A DNA stretch of 64,000 bases, taken from Terfezia claveryi. Lineage: Eukaryota; Ascomycota; Pezizomycetes; Pezizales; Pezizaceae. Below, piece after piece: positions 23,091-32,207 of this stretch. Below the pieces are notes generated by a model. The model was not told where the DNA came from. It did not search any database and saw nothing but the letters and a program-made list of their open reading frames with translations. Made by a program: the position numbers and the translations under genes. Numbering within the stretch: position 1 is the stretch's first letter; each line of letters opens with the position of its first letter. The DNA is taken from contig WHUX01000034.1 of NCBI GenBank assembly GCA_015179025.1, positions 248,001-312,000 on the forward strand, given 5' to 3'.

Positions 23091-25004
23091 TTATACTTCC
23101 ATCACCCAAACCTCCATTTTCCCAGTGTCCCACCTCTCACGCTTAGCGTTTTTCTTAGCAGTAGAGATGACCATGTCCAAATCTTCCTGGTCAGCAAGAC
23201 CAATCATGCCATCTCCATCCTCATCCTTAACCTTGCATTTGACTTTCTTCGTATAACCAAACTTATCCTGAAGGCGTCTAACAAATTCATTGTAATCGAC
23301 GTTGGTATCAACCATAATCATCCTAGTATCATCACCACCGTGGCACTTCACTTTGATCTGTTTGAACAGCGATATTTAGTTTCCAGCGTCTATGGTGTCT
23401 AACGGCCCCTTAGGAATATTATTGCCTACCTTCTTGGGTTCTAGGACTCTCCTAGATCCACCACTGCGCATACTGCGGGCGTCAAGCATCTCAAACTCAT
23501 CTTCATCCAACGATGACCCCTCATAAGCATCGCTTGCATACTCATCATCATCATATCTGTTGGTCCTAGTAGTACCCCGACGAGATAGCCCACGCTTAAC
23601 AGTATTTCGATGCCTTGGTGGTTCCTGGTACAGGTCATATACATCATCATCATATTGTTCCCCTTCATCCGAGTACTCCTCAATACGCTCTTGGCGGTGT
23701 CTAGACGTAACCGTTCCACTGCGAGACACGTTCCTGCGAGATGAGGAGGAGTGTGCTCTGCGAGGTGGCTGTTCACGCACAGATGGCCGGCGCGCCGGCG
23801 GACTGTAATCATCATCCCTATCCCTCTCCATGTCCCTTGAATCATCCCGACGCCTTTCCCTGGGATCCGGTGGTCGACGAACAGAACTGGCTCGTGAAGT
23901 GGTAGTGCTACTTCGTTGAACCTTGTTTGCGTCTTTCTCTGGAGGCGGGGTTGGGGGGAATGCGGCTGCTTTTGGTGAGTCCTTCTGAAGGTTAGGCGGC
24001 AGAATATGGACCGATTGTCGGTTCCTCAACAAATCCGGTTTCACGAGATTTGTAGCAGCCCAAGAAATGTCGCTTGCTGCGCGGTCATCCCTAGGAGCCA
24101 GTTCACCTTCTTGCTATAGTACACATTAATTATCATATCACTAACTGGGGACTGAGATTCTTACCATCTTCTTAACCTCGCTTCCAGTAAAACCGGTGAA
24201 AGCGTCCGACCGGTCCGCTGCTGCAACCAACCGGGCCTTTCCAAGGTAATCCTTTGCCTTGACGTTCCTCACTTTGGCCTCATTGGGTCGGTATACAATT
24301 CCAACAGGTATCGAGAAAACGGTGTAATTCTAGGGGGCCTGTTAGCATTCATTCCCTAAGGCTACTGATACTTCCCACAGACCTCTGCCTTCTCTGATAT
24401 CGCCTCATTGATAACATTGTGGTCTTCAACCTGCACTTCCTTTGAAGCATATTCCAAATCCTGCATTCCCTCATCCATCCTCCCATCGTAAATGTAGCAT
24501 AGACCACGGTTGAACAGGACTTCGCAAGAGTATAGGCGGAACTTAAGCCCAAGCTGCTGGTAATCGATTAAGGTATTACCTCTGAGATACAGCAATGCCT
24601 CATTGAAATTTGCTAGTGCCTCTTGGAAATCACTGAGCAGGAAGTTTGAAACACCTTGCTGAAAATATGCAACTGCCAGAAATTGATCTAGCTTAGTGGC
24701 CTGCTGATATGCTTCGACCTGTTTAAGGTTTGTGTCAGCCTGCCGACACTAAAAATACTGCAGATTGAATCAATGACGTACAGCTCGTTCATGCTCTCCA
24801 AGAGTTGCATAAATCATGCCTATGTTGAAGTATATTTTGGACGTGTCCGCATTTGTCTCGAACACTGTAAGTGCTTGCTCATAATCTTGAGAGTCGTAAT
24901 GGTTGAGCGCTTCGACCCAGTTTTCGATTTCCTAGACGGCTCGTTAATCTCTATCCATTTTCTGGTCCTCACCGAAAACCTCAACTCACCTGTTTCAACG
25001 ACAT
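23091..25004 (-). CDS. noxR: NoxR, p67phox-like regulator of NADPH oxidase
   Basis: Cytosolic activator that, with the Rac GTPase, switches on fungal NADPH oxidases NoxA/NoxB for hyphal growth, fruiting and host interaction. Six exons on the minus strand: 24990-25004, 24782-24931, 24383-24718, 24165-24329, 23430-24113 and 23091-23357, giving 538 residues. Residues 1-200 are a TPR array starting MSLKQ-EIENWVEALNHYDS, with YFNIGMIYATLGEHERA and SCEVLFNRGLCYIY. The activation region SIPVGIVYRPNEAKV follows. A disordered Arg/Ser/Asp-rich middle leads to a C-terminal PB1 domain (about 451-538) with the acidic DEDGDGMIG..DQEDLDM motif. As in other fungal NoxR, no SH3 domain is present. The first exon has only five codons. 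One donor is GTCTGT rather than GTRNGT. Confidence 0.95.
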
Positions 25005-26524
25005 ATCGAAATACGCAAGGTGAAGCTATTAGACAATGGACAATTGGCAGGCAGACGGGGCCTCGTAGGGCCAGTGGTAGCCGTTTCCTGGGCTGTATTG
25101 GTTTGAATTGCGTGGAATGGAATTAGCTATAAAATGGTAGCGCTGGCCAGCTGGAGGCCTTCGATCAAAATTGGGATGTCCTTTAGATGACAGGCTACCA
25201 CCAGGGTGATCTAGTCTTAAATTTTTGTATTAGAAGTTGTTGAATGTATAACAACTGCGAATGGTTTCCTTCAAAAGAGTGATGGAAGCTTAAGCAGAAG
25301 GGAGAAACGGTAATATCAAGTCAGAAAGGAAGGGACTGGAGAATGGCGAAATGGAACCGAAAGAAAGCAATGGAGATTAAACTCGAGCTTACTTACTGAG
25401 TGACACTACCTGAGACTATGTATGAATTGTTGGAAAGCGCTTAGGGCTGCGAAGTCAGGGTGCAGAGTGCGTGAGCAGGCTCTGGGATAATCGATGGTGC
25501 CTGAGGCAGTAACTGAGGGATATCGTGAACGGTAAAGGGGGCTGTGGGGTTTATGGGGGGTTTATGGGGGGGTTATTTCTCCAATGCAAAAAGAAATCCA
25601 CGGTGATCATCAATGGAGGTTGGGGTCTGCGCCTAAGTTCACGATGTGAGGGGCGAGCACGAATTTCTATTAATATGCGACATCACACCAGCTAGCCTGG
25701 GACGGAGTGAGTTACCAGCTAGATAGAATACCAGAGGTTGGACTTCGACAGGGCTGTTGAGAAGATACATTCTACGTAAAACTGCAGATTAACGCCACAC
25801 GAATGCAACGCTCGAGCAAGGCATGCACTCACTATATGCCGAACAGGCATGTGCATGGGCAAGGGCCTGCCCAGGTTTAGGAAATGTCATATACGTACGT
25901 ATTCAGAATCAGAATCAGAATCAGAATGTCCCTTTGGCCATACATGCTGGCATTATTGCGGCCGGATGGTGGGTGCATCAGAAACGGAAGACGAAACGCT
26001 GGTGACCACGGATTCATCATCATCAATTCAAAGCGGCTTAGGAAGCCTGAAACATGAGCCATACCACCGCTGAGACACTGCGGCGGTTCGCTAGACTAAC
26101 CACAAAGAGCGACTTGTTCAGACCTTACATATCTTCACCTTCTACTGCCAGATTCAAGGGTTCATCTTGGTCTTAAGAGATGAAATGCCAGAGTCCTGGT
26201 TTTGTTGACCGTGGAAATTCTAGAAACAGTGGGGTAGGACAGAAGAAGGAGATACGGAGTACCACAACATGCCATGTATCAAGTCTTAGGAATGCGTATA
26301 TGAAATTAGAAATGTAACAGGATGGAAGGCCTGCTCATGCATGCCCCAAAATGAGGGAGTACTACGGCTCAAATCGCTAAAAGTCCTGTAAAATCCACCC
26401 CAGGGTATAAACAAGATGGGACTATCAAATGGGGATGACTACGTAACAGTTCAGTTCGGAACATATAAACTTTCAACATCTTATACATATCAGATGCAAC
26501 CTTATTTCTTATATCGTACACCTC
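25005..26524. other. intergenic, noxR promoter side
   Basis: No gene supported. Holds the noxR promoter and leader, a short TTTATGGGGGG duplication near 25550, the TCAGAA tandem repeat at 25903 and the 3' UTR of CCS1. Confidence 0.55.
25903..25926. repeat. hexanucleotide tandem repeat TCAGAA x4
   Basis: Four perfect copies of a 6-bp unit in gene-free DNA; a simple microsatellite. Confidence 0.85.
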
Positions 26525-27500
26525 TCAGATCATTCCTTTCAAAACATGATCTTTTCTTTCGTCCCAAATCGTCTTCCCGGAACAGGAGCATACCTTTATT
26601 CGTTTCGCCCATAATTAGCACTCTCAGTAAGGCCGAGTAATTGGAAAAGGGCATACCGTTTTGTCGTTCTCCCAGGCTCCAGCACTCCGAGCAATGACTC
26701 CCACCACTGTATCCTCCGCATTCTCCTGGAACTTTTTGTCCTTATAGTCATTTTGCCTTGAAGCCACCATGCTCCTCCCAATCAATTCCCAGATAGCAAT
26801 TTTCTTATCTAGCAATACTCCTGCGGTCCCCGCACTATCCACCTCAAACGTGCCCAGCTGACCCCTCGGCTCTTCCTTATCACCCTCCCATACCCCACCT
26901 GTTGTCTCCGCTCCCCTTGATATATCCCCGCAGTTGCGAATCGTAGCAGAGTATGTACCTGCAGGTAGTCCTCGGATAGTCAAGTCGATGATGATAACCT
27001 CTGGTGAAACTTGAACCATGCGGGCCAATCCGCGCACGGGGTCTGGGACATTTGGGCTGTGTGTCTCTAGGATACAGACAGCAGCAGTGTTAGCACCCCC
27101 ACTGCCCCGCAATATGGCATCCCGTCCTGTCGATTGGATAGCAGATACAAGCTTTGAGGGCGCAGCTATGGATCTTTGAATGAGTCAAGGCTTTTCGTAA
27201 AGCGTCACGGACGAAGGTAACGCACCTGTGCTGTTGACTGTCACTAACTGGGTTTCGATATCGCAAGTGACGTTTTCAACCCCTGGGCAATTTCAAAGTT
27301 AGCCCCCATCTGATAATTTGACTTATGACAACCAAGCATCCCTTCCCTTACCTGGGATTTTGGTGAGTGCAGTAGTGATTGATTTTACGCAGCTTTCGCA
27401 GGTCATATTGACCGCGAATACGGTCTATGGTATGGATAGTTAGGTCCTGCAATTATTGATTCATTAGACCAATAGGGGGTACCTGGAAACTTGAGACCAT
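26525..27500 (-). CDS. CCS1: CCS1, copper chaperone for Cu/Zn superoxide dismutase
   Basis: Delivers copper to and helps oxidise the disulfide of Cu/Zn-SOD in cytosol and mitochondrial intermembrane space. Five exons, minus strand: 27483-27500, 27352-27424, 27226-27282, 26657-27165 and 26525-26593, giving 241 residues (yeast 249). Domain I is an HMA-type fold with the copper site MTCESC (residues 13-18). Domain II is SOD-like, from LRGSGGANTAAVCILE through GLPAGTYSATIRNCGDISRG to VVGVIARSAGAWENDKTVC. Domain III, recovered only after the last splice, carries the essential CxC (C221-S-C223) in VCSCSGKTIWDERK. The first exon is only six codons. Reading through the last intron would end the protein without CxC, so the spliced form is preferred. 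Confidence 0.95.
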
Positions 27501-27841
27501 AGTAGTAATTAAGTTAAACCAAATCTATGGATGTGCGTTGAGCATTGGAACATTAGATGCGTGGTGGGGTTTAAAAAGCGGGACCCAACCAGGCTACCGT
27601 AATCATCATGCTTCGTGAATCTCGTGCCCATGCTTCCCACGTTTCAGATGCCGAGAAACATGTTTTTGAGACCTGCAGTTATATCTTGACGTGCATCCAC
27701 ATGAGCAGAAGTGTGTGCACGTGACTAATTCCTGCATTTTCTTGCCAAGATATCCAACATCCCGCCCAAAAAGCATTGACTAGTTCCAAGCTTTCATTCC
27801 ATACACCCCTCAGCATCGGTGCCAGCCACAATTCAGAAGCC
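27501..27841. promoter_or_regulatory. 341-bp divergent promoter CCS1 / mitochondrial uL13
   Basis: Start codons of two divergent genes are only 341 bp apart, so a shared or overlapping promoter is likely. It contains a weak copy of the dispersed motif (27584-27597, minus). No canonical binding site is assigned. Confidence 0.6.
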
Positions 27842-28619
27842 ATGTCCACAACTGTTGGGAGGGTAGCGTACGCCCGTTCACTCAACTGAAGTCCCAGTAC
27901 TCACTGTGTGCAAAAGACAGCTCTAGCTTACAGCCGGCAATGGCATTATGTCGATGTCGGCATCGATCCTCGTTCCCTGGGTCGCATAGCTTCCTCAATT
28001 GCGATAACACTCATGGGAAAGCATAAGCCCATATACGACCCTAGCAGTACTCTCTTCTCCCGGGCAACCCTTTAGACCCACATTAGACACTGACATTCCC
28101 CTCTAGCGGACTGCGGAGACTATGTGGTTGCCGTAGGCTGTCACGACATTCGCACAACCGGAAAGAAACGCTTCCAGAAAAAATACTACTCGCACAGTAC
28201 TAGGCCTGGTAGCCTTAAGGAGCTCACGATGGACCGAATGATTGCGAAATTTGGTGGGGCGGAGATTCTACGGAAGGCAGTGAGTGGGATGTTACCGAAG
28301 AACAAGTTGAGAGATGTGCGATTGAGCAGATTGAAAGGTAAGTTTGAGCATGGAGGCAGTGGAGAGCAGTGAGGCCAAGGAGAAACATTGCTGCAAAGTG
28401 GAAGGTGGTCGTAATAGCGTGGTTGTAGAAGGCCTACATGTGGAAATTAATTTGTTGTTCTGTTACTGACGCTTTACAGCTTTCGAGGGCCTGAGCCACC
28501 CATATCAACGAAATCTCCTAAAGATGAACACAGTATCACCGAAAGCCACCTTAGCACAGCAGTCTCAAACCCCAATACAAGATGCCGTCGGGAGCGGGGT
28601 GGCGGGAAATTCTGCTTAG
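27842..28619 (+). CDS. MRPL23: mitochondrial ribosomal protein uL13m
   Basis: Component of the large mitoribosomal subunit (bacterial L13, yeast Mrpl23). Four exons: 27842-27867, 27934-28046, 28107-28337 and 28480-28619, giving 169 residues. The start MSTTVGRVA runs into [17 protein letters not shown]. Then come [60 protein letters not shown] and [10 protein letters not shown], the conserved L13 blocks in order. The C-terminal ~35 residues extend beyond the bacterial core. The first exon (26 nt) was placed by requiring frame continuity with the conserved WHYVD block, so it is the least certain edge. Confidence 0.93.
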
Positions 28620-29042
28620 AAGTGTTTTGTGACATGTATATAATCGTTTCTTGTATTGAGCATCTTTCTTCCTTCCGCATGATAACATATCACTTGGTGC
28701 CCTAATGATTGAGACTAGTTGAGCTACCCTACAGTTCTTGTCCGCACGAATTACATAAATCACAGAAGGACTTGGCGGTGGCTCGAGTATTGTCCGTGTC
28801 ACTAGCGGGGATTTGGCCAAAACCTATGATACTTCCTCGTATTATTCATAGTCTCCATGAAAAATAAAAGAAACCAAGGGAAAAAGGAACCGGGAAGAGG
28901 ATATAATGTACAAAGTTCGGGAAAAGCCTGCGACCTTTGGCTATCCAGATTTACAATTCCCACTGAACCCATGCCTTTTAACCATACCAAATGACAAATA
29001 TAATAACGTGACAGACATCAAACAGCTCAGACACAAACATGC
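28620..29042. other. short intergenic between convergent genes
   Basis: 423 bp between the uL13m stop and the urate oxidase stop. It must hold both 3' UTRs. Nothing else recognised. Confidence 0.6.
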
Positions 29043-30124
29043 TTACAACTTCGCCATGGTTCTAGAAACTTTGCACTTAATCAACCCGTTCGGGTCCGAT
29101 TGGGGTGCGTAAACCTCAGCATCTTTCCCAGTGTTCTTCAAGCCCTTGTACCAGGAGAGATCTGGTAAATACCCAATTAGTAAGAAATAATAAGAAGGAT
29201 AAACTATTATAGTGAAGTGATAACTTACCAATTTCGAAGAAATGCTTGTTTGGGAGGCTGTATTCAACGTGATTGACCTCCGGAATTACGGCAAGGATTT
29301 GCTCAGCCATCTTATACATAGTTGCTTGCACACTCGCACTGTCGTCTAGGGCGAAGGTTTTGAGTGTTATATTCCGAACATTCTCCCAAGCCTTATCAAA
29401 GAGAGGCAAGCCCTTCTTTACATCCTCGAGCCCGGCAAAATTGCGCCAATCCCAATTGGCATCAACATCGGTACTCAGGACCCTGTCCCATGTCTCCTTG
29501 AGGGTTGTGAATTCGTCTTTGTAGAAACCGTGGAATGCAGAACCTGTGCTCTTGAGAACACTTAGGCCCTGAATTCCAGACCTAATGGAAATGCCTGAGC
29601 CCTCCCTCACAGTCACTTCAACGTTTCGTGTCTCAGTACCATCTCGAAGGAAAGAGTGTGGGTGTGGCTTTCCGTTAACATCGTAGCGAGTCCATCGATG
29701 GGTACTGATTTTGATATGCGCAGCATGAATGTGCTTGTACTTCTCCACAAAGTGGGTACCCAGTGTCGCAGCAAAAAGCTCCGGGGGATTGATTGGGTTT
29801 TGTTTGGCAAGAACTAGATATTATCTGTTAGCTCTAGAGAATAGACCACAGTACAATCCGACGTGCGACTTACTGAAGATAGTGTTCTTGACAGAATCCG
29901 TTGCCACCACAACGCTGTTTTCTGCTTTGGTATATGCGACATCAATGTATCCCTCAATTAACGCGCACACAGTCGTCTCGGTAACTGTATGTACTTTCGT
30001 TGCTTCATCCCTATCAACCTTTAGCAGACGGACATTGTCCTAGGAGATCAATTAGCAGGCAGTGCACGCAACTAGGCTCCGAGTCATGTACCTTTCCATA
30101 GCGAGCAGTAGAGAGAAAAGCCAT
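29043..30124 (-). CDS. uaZ: urate oxidase (uricase), peroxisomal
   Basis: Oxidises urate with O2 to 5-hydroxyisourate and H2O2 in purine catabolism, without a cofactor. Four exons, minus strand: 30092-30124, 29874-30039, 29229-29813 and 29043-29161, giving 300 residues, the family norm. The start MAFLSTARYGKDNVR contains the catalytic Lys (K11), and VVVATDSVKNT carries its partner Thr (T58). Downstream blocks HIHAAHIKISTHRW, GIQGLSVLKSTGSAF and NKHFFEIDLSWYKGL are typical. The protein ends -AKL, a PTS1 signal, placing it in peroxisomes. A TATATAA at 30221-30227 lies about 100 nt upstream of the ATG. Symbol follows Aspergillus. Confidence 0.97.
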
Positions 30125-30220
30125 GGTTGTATACGTTTGGACAATCTTTTATGTAACCGAATGTGGTCAAAGACGAGATATGGAAGTCTAATTCTGAAGA
30201 CGTGGGGGAACCCTCAGTAG

Positions 30221-30227
30221 TTATATA
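30221..30227 (-). promoter_or_regulatory. TATA-like box upstream of urate oxidase
   Basis: Reads TATATAA on the coding strand about 100 nt before the start codon, a plausible core-promoter distance. Two CACGTG hexamers, at 30421-30426 and 30440-30445, lie about 200 bp further upstream and could be bHLH sites. Confidence 0.4.
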
Positions 30228-30730
30228 TGGCAACTCCTGATTCCAACCCGACTAAATTTTACCATGACGCTGACTATTGAGCATATTTTACTTATCGCGA
30301 TCATTGAATTCTGAAGAGATTAACCCAGGGCCCCGGCGATCACCGACATTTGCACATAGCTCATCTCCGGGATCCTACCTACTTCCAGGTTGGGTAAGAC
30401 AGTACTCTAAACTGGTTGACCACGTGCATTTCACGGACTCACGTGATGGATTACATCCTGTGAATGCGGACTCCATAACTACTATAAAAGTATTATCGTA
30501 GGAAAATAGCACTAAGCCAATGTTGCACCGAAAAAGTTCTGTAGTAACTAAGTACCGTATCTATAGCCTTGCGAGCACCCGTACATACCTATATATATAC
30601 ATACATAGGCGGTGACCAGCGAGCGATACTGTATTTAGTATAGTACAATTTCACTTCCAGAGGCTTATGCATTAGAACTCGGATTGATGCCGTGGATGTC
30701 ATACGAGGTTCTGGGTACGAAACTACGTGA

Positions 30731-30745
30731 GTGCCCACCAGACTA
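30731..30745 (-). repeat. dispersed repeat end, one mismatch
   Basis: Reads TAGTCTGGTGGGCAC on the minus strand, one base from the consensus TAGTCTGGTTGGCAC. Confidence 0.45.
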
Positions 30746-30899
30746 CCGTGGGTGTGCTTTTTACTTTTCATAAGGTCAATAAACACAACGTTCCTTGATG
30801 TAAAAGGATGATATCAATATATTGCCGTGAAAAGCAAGTCATCCCGAAAGGGTGCATGGCAACCAGTAGTTTGTATATGTATGCGTAAGTATTCAAGTG

Positions 30900-31063
30900 C
30901 AGAAGTAAGACCCCTGGTCGAACTAATATCGGTTGCAATACAAGAGGAACTAATACTAATTCTGCCTAAATTCACATTTTATTGCATAGTCTAGGCAGAA
31001 TTAGTATTAGTTCCATATATGTATATATAGAAAACATTACGTCGACCAGGGGTCTTACTACTG
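30900..31063. mobile_element. MITE-like nested inverted repeat
   Basis: Outer arms of 22 nt (30900-30921 and 31042-31063) are reverse complements with one mismatch and contain AGACCCCTGGTCGA. Inside them a second pair of arms (30946-30968 and 30992-31014) is a perfect 23-nt inverted repeat around a 23-nt spacer. If the element is taken to begin at AGACCCC, it is 148 bp (30908-31055) and flanked by TA on both sides, as for Tc1/mariner-derived MITEs. It is too short to encode a transposase. Confidence 0.7.
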
Positions 31064-31080
31064 AGTTTTTGTGACTTACG

Positions 31081-31132
31081 TAGTCTGGTTGGCACAGCCT
31101 CTCGTACTCCTCTCGTTGTGCCAACCAAACAA
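31081..31132. repeat. 52-bp hairpin made of two dispersed-motif ends
   Basis: TAGTCTGGTTGGCACA at 31081-31096 faces its near reverse complement TGTGCCAACCAAACAA at 31117-31132, with 14 of 16 positions paired and a 20-nt centre. It is the only place where two ends of the dispersed motif face each other, and it begins 17 bp after the preceding MITE-like element. Confidence 0.6.
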
Positions 31133-31747
31133 GTAACTCCAAGCCCCCCGCCAGGTACTTGCCTCAGTAAGCAAGTTCAATCTTTCCATCTCTTGTACCC
31201 AGTAGGCTCTCCACACTTTTCGCTGGTTGCTGCCGTTCTTTCAACATAGCAATCCGCTCAATCTATAGCCTGGAGGGGTTTTTACCTCAGCATGAAGCTT
31301 ATAATAGAGAGAAAAGTCATTTGTAACCATAGGCCTCATTAAAATTATATCCACAACAGCAAATTTGGTTCATATCTGATCAGTCTAGAAATATACTTAA
31401 CAGGTATGTAAATTTATGTACACTATGTACTGAAAGCCATGCACATACTTAACAATTTATCCACTACCTCACCCCGTCACAGAAAAGAAATTTTTGGGGT
31501 TATATGGCCTATTTGTGTGGATCTAAGGAACCCGTAAGTCATGCAGGGTTAATAGCTCTATGCCTAGGCTTGTAGATTGAGTGGATTACTTGTGTTGAGA
31601 ATTACCAGCAACCTTGGTGAGCCTGGGTTTGGGGTATTCCCTCTACATTCATACATAATGTTATTTCTTTTCTCAGTTGGAATTTTTATCTAAAGATGTT
31701 ACCCTCATTTCACATCGTTACTAAATACCTGATTATTCACATGCAAC

Positions 31748-31764
31748 TAGTCTGGTTGGCACAA
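31748..31764 (+). repeat. dispersed repeat end TAGTCTGGTTGGCACAA, copy 3
   Basis: Exact 17-nt match, followed by AACCCTCC, similar to the extensions at 3316 and 11027. No facing partner found before the RICTOR gene. Confidence 0.6.
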
Positions 31765-32207
31765 AACCCTCCTTGTGATATTGAGAACTGCTAAGCCCGA
31801 GCGTTGATATTAAAGAAGTTATATAATTATAATATGATTCGTCTACCACATCTAAATAGAGATAGTAAACAGCTGCAGTGTTTGATATCAAGTAGAATTC
31901 ACTCAAGGTTGTTGCTGCTGCTGTGTGATTTTAGTACAGTGAGGCTAGTGTAGCTCCCCTCCTTTCTACCGCAGCCACACAACTCAACCGGCTGTGATCA
32001 ACGTTAACCACCAGGTACCTCATAGCTTACCCTTACATCCATCTACTCCGAAGTGTCTCAGCTTGCCTACAACCCTATAATCAATAGTTCCAGTGTGGAT
32101 CGGTGGGCGTGAAAAGGGTACGAACCTCTAGTGGGGTTCCCGTCCCATGCGTTCCAGCTTCCGGAGATAGCGTTATATCGGACAAGCCTGTTCATGGCAG
32201 ATACACC

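Larger units (their letters stand above)
30125..32207. other. intergenic with MITE-like element and dispersed motifs
   Basis: No gene. Contains the urate oxidase promoter, a minus-oriented variant of the dispersed motif (30731-30745), the nested inverted repeat 30900-31063, the small hairpin 31081-31132, a further plus copy of the dispersed motif at 31748-31764, and the promoter/leader of RICTOR. Confidence 0.6.
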
